Assembly (NCBI GenBank): GCA_019638775.1
Contig: JAHBTD010000002.1
Span: 868,001-932,000, forward strand
Direction of reading: 5' to 3'
DNA from: Fimbriimonadaceae bacterium
Lineage (GTDB): Bacteria > Armatimonadota > Fimbriimonadia > Fimbriimonadales > Fimbriimonadaceae
Length of the DNA stretch: 64,000 bases
Both the position numbers and the translations under genes were made by a program. Every line of letters begins with the position of its first letter. Within the stretch, counting starts at the first letter, position 1. The notes under the pieces are model-generated. The model made no database searches. It was not told the DNA's origin and saw only the letters and a list, made by a program, of their open reading frames with translations. Below are positions 15,872-23,656 of the stretch, in pieces.

Positions 15872-17254
15872 ATGAACACATTCCGAATTCTAAGTATCGC
15901 TGCAGCAATGGCGCTCGTAGTAGGCATGTCACATGCCGACGACGAACTCGGGAAAAAGCCTAAGCCAAAGCCACCAACCCAGGGTGGCGGCGGTGGACCG
16001 GAGACCAAGCCTCCGCCACAGACTAAGCCTCCCGAAAGCAAGCCACCCCAATCAAAGCCCCCAGAGAGCAAACCGCCTGAGAGCAAGCCTCCTCAGACGA
16101 AGCCCCCCGAAAACAAACCACCCCAGAACAAGCCACCGGAGAGCAAGCCCCCACAGAATCGGCCTCCAGAGAATAAGCCCCCGACTTCGGGTGGCGGTGA
16201 CGATGGCGGTCTAGGCAAGAAACCACGACCTGGTCAAGGCAGTGGTTCTGGCAACGGCGGCGGCTCCGGCAGTGGAGGATCAGGCAACGGGAATGGCGGG
16301 TCCGGTAACGGAAACGGAAACGGCAATAACCGACCTCCCATCATTATCGGTGGCGGAAACCAGGGTAACGGCGGCAATAGCGGCGGAAACCGTGGCGATG
16401 ACAAGCTAGGACGAATTGACAACAGCAATCAAGGCCGCCCTGGTCAAGGTAACGACAGCGACCTTGGCAAGAGCAACCGCCGAGACCGCGTGTACAACAC
16501 CGTCAACAACAGCAACCGTGGCGAGCGCAACTCATCCCCGGGCCGAATCGGGAACGCCCCGATCGACGTGATCGCAGGTTCATTAAAGAATCAGGTGCTG
16601 CGCGAGGACAATCCCCGTGCACGCCACCCTTCGCCCGACTATCGGCGCGGATATTACAGCTATCACAACGGCTGGTGCGATGACGACTTTTGGTACTCGC
16701 ACTATGTGTTCACGCCCACCGTGAACTGCTACGTCTCGCCGTGGTACTACTACAACCATCTGCCCGGATATCTCCAGGTCAACAACATTATCGTTCTGAG
16801 CGGCAATCAGAACTATAACTGGAGAGGGTCGTACTACAACTATCGCCCGTATTACAACAACAGCGGAAGTTGGTTTAACGACAACCGGAGCGATCTCGAC
16901 TACGCCGTCGACGATATCGTGAGCATGTTCGAGCGACAAGATCGCCGAGCGCTTAGCCGATTGCTTCCCCGACGTGGCAACATCGACATCTACTTCGATC
17001 AGAGGTATTCGTACTCTCTGGATTCAGATGAGTTCTACGATCTGATGCTCGACGGCATCATGACCACCCGAACTCGCCGCTACGAAGTCGTGCGTGTCGA
17101 GAGAAATCGCGACGAAGTCGAAGTTCAGGCTCGCCACCAATACGTCGATCCTTGGGGACGCTCAGAAAGCGTGTTCCACTGGTATCGACTGAAGTGGGAG
17201 CGCGACGGCTACGTGATTACCAAGTTCGGTACAACAAACCGTTCAGCCTGGTAA
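15872..17254 (+). CDS. Secreted proline-repeat, glycine-rich protein
   Basis: Exported protein of unknown function. Signal peptide MNTFRILSIAAAMALVVGMSHA. Residues 30-110 consist of about fourteen degenerate KPPESKPPQ/KPPENKPPQ repeats, a rigid polyproline-II-like stalk that could span the envelope or cell wall. Residues 115-185 are Gly/Asn/Ser-rich (GSGNGG words), followed by an Arg/Asn-rich linker. The C-terminal 190 residues are a compact aromatic-rich domain with Trp, Tyr and two Cys (NGWCDDDFWYSHYVF, NCYVSPWYYYNHL) and a final alpha/beta-like part. The layout of stalk, flexible linker and globular head fits a surface-exposed protein. Strong terminator downstream. Confidence 0.8.
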   Translation: MNTFRILSIAAAMALVVGMSHADDELGKKPKPKPPTQGGGGGPETKPPPQTKPPESKPPQSKPPESKPPESKPPQTKPPENKPPQNKPPESKPPQNRPPENKPPTSGGGDDGGLGKKPRPGQGSGSGNGGGSGSGGSGNGNGGSGNGNGNGNNRPPIIIGGGNQGNGGNSGGNRGDDKLGRIDNSNQGRPGQGNDSDLGKSNRRDRVYNTVNNSNRGERNSSPGRIGNAPIDVIAGSLKNQVLREDNPRARHPSPDYRRGYYSYHNGWCDDDFWYSHYVFTPTVNCYVSPWYYYNHLPGYLQVNNIIVLSGNQNYNWRGSYYNYRPYYNNSGSWFNDNRSDLDYAVDDIVSMFERQDRRALSRLLPRRGNIDIYFDQRYSYSLDSDEFYDLMLDGIMTTRTRRYEVVRVERNRDEVEVQARHQYVDPWGRSESVFHWYRLKWERDGYVITKFGTTNRSAW

Positions 17255-17272
17255 AAGCCACTTACGGCTATG

Positions 17273-17309
17273 AAAAAGACCCCAGTCCAACAGGACTGGG
17301 GTCTTTTTT
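17273..17309 (+). terminator. Intrinsic terminator
   Basis: AAAAAGACCCCAGTCC and its complement around AACA, followed by six T. The A run upstream makes it potentially bidirectional. Confidence 0.95.
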
Positions 17310-17371
17310 GCGTCTTGGACCGCAAAATTTCAAAATCTTGCCCAATTTGTGAGGTTTCTTTAGCCGCAATC

Positions 17372-17398
17372 TAAAGTTGTTCCACATATCGCCAACCA
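17372..17398 (+). promoter_or_regulatory. Sigma-28-like flagellin promoter
   Basis: TAAAGTTG, then exactly 11 bases, then GCCAACCA. The sigma-28 (FliA/SigD) consensus is TAAAGTTT-N11-GCCGATAA; the -35 half matches 7 of 8 and the -10 half 5 of 8. It lies 77 bases before the flagellin start. A small hairpin (GGTTTTTT/AAAAAAACC) at 17419-17437 sits in the leader. Confidence 0.65.
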
Positions 17399-17474
17399 TT
17401 TCACATGAAATCTACGGGTTTTTTCAAAAAAACCTCAATCACGGACGATACGACACGAGAAGGGAGACATTGAA

Positions 17475-18932
17475 GTGAGTCTGAGAATTAACACGAATGT
17501 TGCGGCGATGAATGCCTTGCGCAATCTAGGCAACACGCAAATGGAGCTTACGGGCACAATTGGCCGTCTGAGCACAGGTTTGCGCATTAACAGCGCAGCC
17601 GACGACCCCGCTGGTCTCATCATCAGCGAAGGCATGCGCGCCCAAATGAAGGGCCTTGAGCAAGCGATCCGCAACTCGCAGGATGCTGTCAACATGTCCA
17701 AGACGGCAGAATCCGCCCTCGACGAAGTGCAGCGGCTTCTCACGAACATCAGAGGTCTGGCTGTACACGCCGCCAACACCGCTGTTGTCGATTCGTCCGG
17801 CCTTCAAGCCGACCAAACACAAATTCGCTCTACCATCCAGTCGGTAAACCGAATCGCCCAGCAAACCCAGTTTGGAACCAAGAAACTGCTCGACGGTACT
17901 GCTGGCGTAATGGCGAACGTCACCAGCGTCAACGACGTATCCAGCCTCTACATCGGTGGAACGTTCGCTGGAATGGGCACCGCAACCGGCCCGATCACAA
18001 TTTCACGAGTCACTCAGGGAACCGTCGCATCGATCTCGCTCGGCCAGACGTTTGCAAACACAAGCAGCATCGTCCCAACCGCAGGCGCTTTCGTTATCAA
18101 CGGCTACTCCTTCACCACCGACGGCAACGAATCGGTCAACGCGCTGCTCAGCAAGATCAACGCGATGTCCGGCACAACCGGCGTCACCGCGCAGGTTTCC
18201 GGCAGTGGTCCGATCTCCATCAACCTCGTGCAGAATCAGTACGGTTCGCAGCACAATATCAGCTTCTTCGACCCGACGAATATCCTACACACATCGGCCA
18301 GTGGCAGCGCCAGCGGTATCGACGCTGTGTTCAACGTCACGATCACCACTCAATCGGGCGTCACGACAACGCTGTTCACAGGCGGACGCGGCCCGCAGGA
18401 ATCGGGTCTGAGACTCACCGATAACTACGGCAACGCAATCACATTGACCGAACAGGGCAACCAGTCCATCACAGGAGCCGGAGCAGTCGTTGGCGAAATC
18501 ACCGCCGGCAATGTTCAGTTCCAGATTGGCGCGAACCAAGGTCAGGCCGTTCAGTTCAGCATGCCGCCAGTCTTTGCAAATCGACTTGGTACCGGCGTTG
18601 TCAGCGGAATGAGCCTTGCCGACATCGATGTAACCACCCAAACGGGCGCAACGAACGCCATGCGCATTATCGACGACGCGATCCAGCAGGTCGCCCGAAT
18701 GCGCGGCGAACTCGGATCGTTCCAGAAGAACTTCCTTGAATCGACGGTTCGGTCGCTGGGTATCTCGCAAGAGAACCTCGCCGCGACCGAGAGCTCGATT
18801 CGTGACGCAGATATGGCAAGCGAGATCACGCAGATGACTCGATTGCAGATTCTCAACCAGAGCGGTATGTCGGTTCTGGCGCAGGCCAACCAAATTCCGC
18901 AAGGAATCTTGAGCCTTTTAAGAGGCGGCTAG
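17475..18932 (+). CDS. fliC: Flagellin
   Basis: Filament subunit of the bacterial flagellum. The N-terminal D0/D1 domain (residues 1-150: SLRINTNVAAMNALRNLG, RLSTGLRINSAADDPAGL) and the C-terminal D1/D0 domain (about 385-485: RGELGSFQKNFLESTVRSL, ending QANQIPQGILSLLRGG) are highly conserved. The 485 residues include a variable D2-like middle (about 155-380), rich in Ser/Thr/Gly and exposed on the filament. The start is GTG, with AGGGAG eight bases upstream. The gene is alone, with its own sigma-28-like promoter and terminator. No other flagellar gene is in the window, so motility genes must lie elsewhere. Confidence 0.97.
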   Translation: MSLRINTNVAAMNALRNLGNTQMELTGTIGRLSTGLRINSAADDPAGLIISEGMRAQMKGLEQAIRNSQDAVNMSKTAESALDEVQRLLTNIRGLAVHAANTAVVDSSGLQADQTQIRSTIQSVNRIAQQTQFGTKKLLDGTAGVMANVTSVNDVSSLYIGGTFAGMGTATGPITISRVTQGTVASISLGQTFANTSSIVPTAGAFVINGYSFTTDGNESVNALLSKINAMSGTTGVTAQVSGSGPISINLVQNQYGSQHNISFFDPTNILHTSASGSASGIDAVFNVTITTQSGVTTTLFTGGRGPQESGLRLTDNYGNAITLTEQGNQSITGAGAVVGEITAGNVQFQIGANQGQAVQFSMPPVFANRLGTGVVSGMSLADIDVTTQTGATNAMRIIDDAIQQVARMRGELGSFQKNFLESTVRSLGISQENLAATESSIRDADMASEITQMTRLQILNQSGMSVLAQANQIPQGILSLLRGG

Positions 18933-19084
18933 GTTAAGACGAGCAGAGCAGCGTCTTTGGGGAGGCGCTCCAAACTCCAAGACGGCACGTTCCGAGACGC
19001 CCAGGCGCCCCGGAGCGGAACCGTTCGGAGCGAAAGCAAAGTGCGGCGAAGCTCGGATCACTTAACGTGACCTCCTCTCATCGT

Positions 19085-19110
19085 AAGCCCCGATCACCCG
19101 TCGGGGCTTT
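19085..19110 (+). terminator. Terminator after flagellin
   Basis: AAGCCCCGA/TCGGGGCTT stem of nine pairs with a seven-base loop. The preceding 18933-19080 contains no gene but has GC-rich self-complementary words (GGAGGCGCTCC and GAGACGCCCAGGCGCC). Confidence 0.8.
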
Positions 19111-19214
19111 ACAGTTTGTTAGAGGTCCACATTGACCAGGGAATTTTGCCAGGATCGCTTCTCTTGTCTCAAAGAGTACAGAACCTTCATCTCTTACTGA
19201 AGCAGAACGTTGGG

Positions 19215-19220
19215 TATGAT
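19215..19220 (+). promoter_or_regulatory. -10 box, leaderless PfkB/AAA gene
   Basis: TATGAT, six bases before the ATG at 19227. An alternative TTG start at 19116 lies directly after the flagellin terminator and is less likely. Confidence 0.45.
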
Positions 19221-19226
19221 GCGCGC

Positions 19227-21959
19227 ATGGATGGAGGCAATAGTTCAAACGTACTAGTCATAGGAGACTGGTATGTTGATGCACACTGGGTTGTAGCACC
19301 GCACGAATCGGATACTGCTAGTCGGCCCGGCGACGTTCAAAGCCTATCTATACATGAAGTAGAGGCCACTGTCCGAGCCCTATGCGGAGCTGGCCAAGTC
19401 GCTAGCATTCTCGAAGCTGGAAGTCATAGAGGACTGTATGGAGAAATCTATGGCGTGGGCAGCTGGGCGATAGGGGATGATCCACTCATTCAGGCAATGA
19501 TGCGCGGCAAGAACATCGGGGACAATCCGCTGCACCTGAAATCAAGGATCGAATACCAACCGATAGGCACGAAGAATCCGCAAAGGGTCTACAACCTTTC
19601 AACATCTGCTAAAAGCGGCACTAGCCGCGTCATTAGAGTCTATCGCCAAACATCCTCCAACGAATACAAAATAGTCCATCGAATTGACTTTGAGACTCCA
19701 GCGCCGTCGGGCGAGCATCGACGTTCATTTCACGATATTCAGAAAGCAATCCCGGATATCAAATACATCCTTGTGAAAGATCATGGGCATGGAATTGTCA
19801 CTAAGGATCTTATCAAAGAGCTGATCAAATGCTATCCAGATGCCACCTGGTATGTCTCAACAAAGCAATGGAATGCGGACTGGATTTCAGAGCTTAAAAG
19901 TCAAAAACTCAGGCTTGTTTTGTATCAATATGAAGCCACAGCGAAGGCCACAACGAACGATGTACTCGCCAAAGAGGTCCGACACTGGTTTATCGACGGA
20001 AAAGCGCCTACTCGCGCAGCATTGCAGGCCATTGATCTTAAGTTCCGTGATCTGTGTCCTGACATGGAATATGAGACGAGCAAAAATGGCCCTGTAGTTA
20101 TCGCCCTTCCCGGTCGCAATTCGCTCATTGCACGAATCCCTGAGGACCCCGCTTTCGGGTGCTTTCATCAAATGATGGAAGAAAAACAGCCTGAATCCTT
20201 TATGCCTCGTGCTTCTGCGCTGTTTGCCGCCCTTTTTCATTCAGACGTCGTCTGCAATGATGAGGATCATTGGTGTTCCGCAATTGCTCGTGCCTTAGAA
20301 TTTACAGGCATATGGGTTCAGGAAGAAGCAGGTCGAATCTCCAAGAATGATTGGAAGGAAAACTCGGCTAGGCTTGCCGATACGAAAACTGGGGACGCCT
20401 GTGGGATAACGACTATAAAAGGGAACCCGGCAGATAAGCTACACAAAAGGATACAGGCACTGGAGACTGACAAGCATGTCAGCTTTGCATGGAACCATCT
20501 TCTGAAAGAATACAAGGATTCTTTTACAGCCTGGCCAGGCTTAGGAGCGATCAGGCGGAACGGCAGGATGTACCTCGAAGTGTGGCGCGCAATGAGCGAC
20601 ATTCCCGGCGTGATTAGTGTTGTGCGCACAAAGAGGCACACGCTGAATCAACTGTCCCTTGAACTTGACAGATTTGTGCGCTCAAACCGACAGCATCACA
20701 AAAGCTTTATGATCGTTGACGATCCTGGCGGAGGCAAGTCAACGCTTGTGAAGCAGTTAGCAAGGTTTAAAGGACTGAGGGTGCTGCAGGTTAACATCAC
20801 TGAGCTGTCTCGCAAGGAGGATCTGCTTTCCTTCTTCGACACGATCGTCACCTCTCAGGCGCAAGACCCTACCTCCCCCATACTCGTGTTCGTCGATGAG
20901 ATAAACGCACTCCTTGACAACCAGAACGTTTACAGCGCCTTTCTAGCACCTCTTGAGGATGGGCACTACAACCGCGAAGGAAAATCCTTCACGATACACC
21001 CTTGTGTCTGGGTTTTCGTAGGTACGGAAGACCTCAAGCAGACGCGACACCAGCCAAGGACAGTCAGGCATTTGGAGGAGACAAGAGACCAGCTAGTGGC
21101 AGAAATTGACAACTTTCTTGCGACTCATGCATCTGGCAGCGACAGAGGTTTCCCCAGCTATGCTCTCGTCGAAGGCGACCACGAACCCGCGCAGGTCGCA
21201 ATCGCGGGGAAATCGGAAAACTCTCAGTGCGAGGATGGAACCGCAGTCACTATAGGCCTAAAGCACAGTTCCCCCCTAACCGAATTCCATACAAAGACAG
21301 AAAGAGAGTCCTACGAGGCCTCTGACCGCACACTCAAAAAGAGCGACTTCCTGTCAAGACTTACATCGCCACCCTTCTTGCTAAATGAGGCGTTGACTGT
21401 AGGAGACGAGATCCGCAACCAGATGCCTGTTCTTTGCGCAGAGCTGAAAAAGCTAAGAGATCAGGTAGCGATAGGCAACGACTTTGCTTACGAAGAGTTG
21501 CTTGAACTGAGAGGTCGCCAGCTTGGAAACGAACCTGCTCAGTATGCGAGACTTATGATTCTCAGCCGGATGGCCCGCGAAGGGCAGGCTCTGGAGAGGA
21601 TCTACATCGGTACACACATGATAACAAGCATGCACCCTGAAGTTACAAGGATTAGCCTAAGAGTTCTGAAGGCCTTCGCCATGCTTGAAGACAGCTTCAC
21701 TTTTCGCGATTTGAGGCATGATCTCGAAAGGCTGGTAAACGTACAGCGCGGCGAGGTGAAATGGCACAATCTGCCAGCCCGCTTCCACCAGCATACGGGT
21801 ATCGAAAGGGTCGCGAACGGGAAGATAGTCATCCTCAATAGTCCTCGCAAACCCCTCGATCAGTTATGCCCCGAGGATGACGACGCTACCATGGTTGAAA
21901 TCGTCCGGTCAGTTTCGCAAAGCGATTCGGGTTGGACCGGGATGGCTGTCCGTGACTGA
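19227..21959 (+). CDS. PfkB-like domain fused to AAA-type ATPase
   Basis: Solitary 910-residue protein, unfamiliar as a whole. Residues 8-335 resemble a PfkB/ribokinase-type sugar kinase close to the ADP-heptose kinase HldE: VLVIGDWYVDAHW at the start, VGSWAIGDD, and LVKDHGHGIVTKDLI at about 183-197. The GAGD anion-hole motif with its catalytic Asp is replaced (FMPRASALFAALF, about 324-336), so phosphotransfer is unlikely. Residues 460-840 are an AAA-type ATPase: Walker A DDPGGGKST (498-506), Walker B ILVFVDEIN (Asp557, Glu558), a sensor-1-like WVFVGTEDL, a 90-residue insertion, then DFLSRL with a possible arginine finger. The C-terminal 70 residues look helical. Chosen start ATG 19227: TATGAT ends six bases before it. 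The gene is AT-richer than its neighbours (two rows counted at 40 and 42 percent GC against 55 in flagellin), a sign of transfer. Function unknown; a sensor coupled to an ATPase, possibly for defence, is inference. Confidence 0.85.
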   Translation: MDGGNSSNVLVIGDWYVDAHWVVAPHESDTASRPGDVQSLSIHEVEATVRALCGAGQVASILEAGSHRGLYGEIYGVGSWAIGDDPLIQAMMRGKNIGDNPLHLKSRIEYQPIGTKNPQRVYNLSTSAKSGTSRVIRVYRQTSSNEYKIVHRIDFETPAPSGEHRRSFHDIQKAIPDIKYILVKDHGHGIVTKDLIKELIKCYPDATWYVSTKQWNADWISELKSQKLRLVLYQYEATAKATTNDVLAKEVRHWFIDGKAPTRAALQAIDLKFRDLCPDMEYETSKNGPVVIALPGRNSLIARIPEDPAFGCFHQMMEEKQPESFMPRASALFAALFHSDVVCNDEDHWCSAIARALEFTGIWVQEEAGRISKNDWKENSARLADTKTGDACGITTIKGNPADKLHKRIQALETDKHVSFAWNHLLKEYKDSFTAWPGLGAIRRNGRMYLEVWRAMSDIPGVISVVRTKRHTLNQLSLELDRFVRSNRQHHKSFMIVDDPGGGKSTLVKQLARFKGLRVLQVNITELSRKEDLLSFFDTIVTSQAQDPTSPILVFVDEINALLDNQNVYSAFLAPLEDGHYNREGKSFTIHPCVWVFVGTEDLKQTRHQPRTVRHLEETRDQLVAEIDNFLATHASGSDRGFPSYALVEGDHEPAQVAIAGKSENSQCEDGTAVTIGLKHSSPLTEFHTKTERESYEASDRTLKKSDFLSRLTSPPFLLNEALTVGDEIRNQMPVLCAELKKLRDQVAIGNDFAYEELLELRGRQLGNEPAQYARLMILSRMAREGQALERIYIGTHMITSMHPEVTRISLRVLKAFAMLEDSFTFRDLRHDLERLVNVQRGEVKWHNLPARFHQHTGIERVANGKIVILNSPRKPLDQLCPEDDDATMVEIVRSVSQSDSGWTGMAVRD

Positions 21960-22009
21960 CCATTGTTGCGACGCTGCTTTCAAAATGCCGTAGAATAGAA
22001 ACAGAGCTA

Positions 22010-22106
22010 TCCGCATGGGGGGCCGCAAGGCTGAGATTTCGTACCGGGGAACCGGGCGATGACCCAAATAACCTGATCCGGGTAATGCCGGCGTAGGGAT
22101 TGTGGA
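22010..22106 (+). promoter_or_regulatory. TPP riboswitch (thi element)
   Basis: Carries the conserved cores GGGGGGCC, GGCTGAGA and ACCTGATCCGGGTAATGCCGGCGTAGGGA (22071-22099). The P1 helix closes as TCCGCA (22010-22015) with TGTGGA (22101-22106). TAGAAT at 21991-21996 is a plausible -10. This element binds thiamine pyrophosphate and normally controls thiamine synthesis or transport genes. Confidence 0.95.
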
Positions 22107-22123
22107 AGGCGTTCACCGCGGTG

Positions 22124-22160
22124 GTTGAGCTGCCTTTGCAATCGTCAAAGGTGGCTCAAC
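22124..22160 (+). terminator. Expression-platform hairpin of the TPP riboswitch
   Basis: Fifteen-base-pair stem (22124-22138 with 22146-22160, two G-U pairs) around a seven-base loop, then TTATTT. It lies between the aptamer and the Shine-Dalgarno GAGGTG (22167-22172), so TPP probably controls read-through into the pseudopilin gene. Confidence 0.7.
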
Positions 22161-22179
22161 TTATTTGAGGTGAACAAAA

Positions 22180-22932
22180 TTGAAACGCAACGCATTTACG
22201 CTCATTGAGCTTCTTGTCGTCATCGCCATCATCGCCATCTTGGCGGCCATTCTCTTCCCCGTTTTCGCTCAAGCGAAGGTCTCGGCTAAAACAACTGCCG
22301 ACATCAGCAACGGACGCCAAATCGGCATGGCGGTGAAAATGTATCTCACCGACTACGACGACACCATGCCGATCTTTTATGCTTACAATAGCGCCCCTCC
22401 CGGCTGGCAGCCAGGACACAAAGGCGTCGAGGTCCTCCTCCAACCCTACTGCAAGAACCAGAACATCTTTAAGAGTCCGTTCGATATCGGAGGACCATAC
22501 ACGTCAGTCGATGTTCCCGGCTCCGACTCTTATTGGAAGGCTTACGGCAGTTCCTACCGCTTCACAAAGTGCCTTTACACGGTCGTCGCCGGAGAGTCCT
22601 CCACCAATAACAACCCAACAACCGACAACTGGGTCGTTCAAGAAACCCAGATCGAGTTCCCTTCCGACTCCCGGGTTATGCGCTCGGAGATGTTTCCGTT
22701 CTTCGACAAGCGCATCGACATCAACTGCGAAAAGTACGGCTATGATTGCCCGTCTCCGTGGGACTATTACAAACAATGGAGCCCACGTGGAGGCATCTTC
22801 ATCTTTGCCGACGGCAGCGCTCGGCACATCGTCGCCCCTGGCCAATTCGACAACGCCCGTGTGAACCCAGAAGGCAAAAAATCGGGCGAAGCGCACCCAA
22901 CCGCCGGAACTTGGTATTGGGCATGTGACTGA
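22180..22932 (+). CDS. Secreted pseudopilin, H-X9-DG type
   Basis: Type IV pilin-like protein. The N-terminus KRNAFTLIELLVVIAIIAIL has the prepilin peptidase site and Glu5-equivalent, so it is cleaved, methylated and anchored through one helix. The 250 residues end with FIFADGSARHIV, the H-X9-DG-type C-terminal signature of pseudopilins from Armatimonadota and Planctomycetota. The region between is aromatic with several Cys. The start is TTG at 22180, with GAGGTG seven bases upstream. Preceded by a TPP riboswitch, an unusual context for this family. Its surface or secretion role is not known. Confidence 0.88.
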   Translation: MKRNAFTLIELLVVIAIIAILAAILFPVFAQAKVSAKTTADISNGRQIGMAVKMYLTDYDDTMPIFYAYNSAPPGWQPGHKGVEVLLQPYCKNQNIFKSPFDIGGPYTSVDVPGSDSYWKAYGSSYRFTKCLYTVVAGESSTNNNPTTDNWVVQETQIEFPSDSRVMRSEMFPFFDKRIDINCEKYGYDCPSPWDYYKQWSPRGGIFIFADGSARHIVAPGQFDNARVNPEGKKSGEAHPTAGTWYWACD

Positions 22933-22934
22933 AG

Positions 22935-23000
22935 CAAGCTATCAGCGGTCTGCTATCGGCTATCTTGGAATGTGATCGCCGATAGCTGATCGCCGACCGC
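22935..23000. repeat. CTATC/GATAG short repeat cluster
   Basis: Words CTATCAGCGG, CTATCGGCTATC, GATCGCCGATAGCTGATCGCC; related to the seven-base array at 15589-15645. Confidence 0.6.
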
Positions 23001-23009
23001 CATATCGTC

Positions 23010-23015
23010 CATAAT
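23010..23015 (+). promoter_or_regulatory. -10 box, leaderless accB
   Basis: CATAAT six bases before the GTG at 23022. The same words CCATAATATC precede trpB at 44324. Confidence 0.5.
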
Positions 23016-23021
23016 ATCCCC

Positions 23022-23480
23022 GTGTCCGACATCAATACGCGCGTCGATGAGCTTGCCGAGATCATGTCCGAGTTCAACCTGTCTGAGGCTGAACTAAAGG
23101 GCAACGACTGGAGGGTGGCTCTAAGAAAGAACCGACCTGCTCCCACAGCAGCACCGGCGGTATTGCACGATGGGCACGCCGATATGGACGGGATGGCAAG
23201 CGAAACTGTCACTCCCGAACCTGCGCCAGCAGCAGAAAAGCCTGTCGGAATGCCCATCAACAGCCCGATGAACGGAATCTTTTACGCCGCGCCAAGCCCA
23301 ACTGCGGCCCCCTTCGTGAACGAGGGAGACGTTGTCGAGGCTGGCCAGGTCGTCGCACTCATCGAAGCGATGAAGGTCTTTAACGAGATCGTCGCGCCGA
23401 TGGCCGGAACAGTCCAAAAGATAGCGGCTAAGAGCGGTGATATCGTCAACCAAGGCGACCCCCTCCTATACGTGAGCTGA
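23022..23480 (+). CDS. accB: Biotin carboxyl carrier protein of acetyl-CoA carboxylase
   Basis: Carries the biotin that shuttles CO2 from biotin carboxylase to carboxyltransferase in the first step of fatty-acid synthesis. The N-terminal dimerisation part (MSDINTRVDELAEIMSEF) is followed by a Pro/Ala-rich hinge (about 38-75) and the biotinyl domain (about 75-152) with the EAMKVFNEI motif; Lys118 is the biotinylation site. The 152 residues are typical. The start is GTG with no Shine-Dalgarno. accC, normally adjacent, is absent here. Spacing to hom is 176 bases, so they are probably separate units. Confidence 0.95.
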   Translation: MSDINTRVDELAEIMSEFNLSEAELKGNDWRVALRKNRPAPTAAPAVLHDGHADMDGMASETVTPEPAPAAEKPVGMPINSPMNGIFYAAPSPTAAPFVNEGDVVEAGQVVALIEAMKVFNEIVAPMAGTVQKIAAKSGDIVNQGDPLLYVS

Positions 23481-23656
23481 AATCCTTTTGCTCGGCCCCA
23501 TCCAATCCAAGATTTCAACCTGCTCGCCGAACATTCTTAGCCATTTTGGCTGTGCGGACTGTGCTTCTTAGGCAAAGTAGAGTCAGCACGTTTGACGGCA
23601 AACGCAATTGGGTCTAACTCGACGAAGCCATGGTGCGGGCTTCATAATTGAGCCTC

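Noticed and set aside
19116-19226. TTG start at 19116 for the PfkB/AAA gene
   Set aside because: It lies directly after the flagellin terminator, and the 37 added residues resemble no domain; ATG 19227 follows a -10 box.
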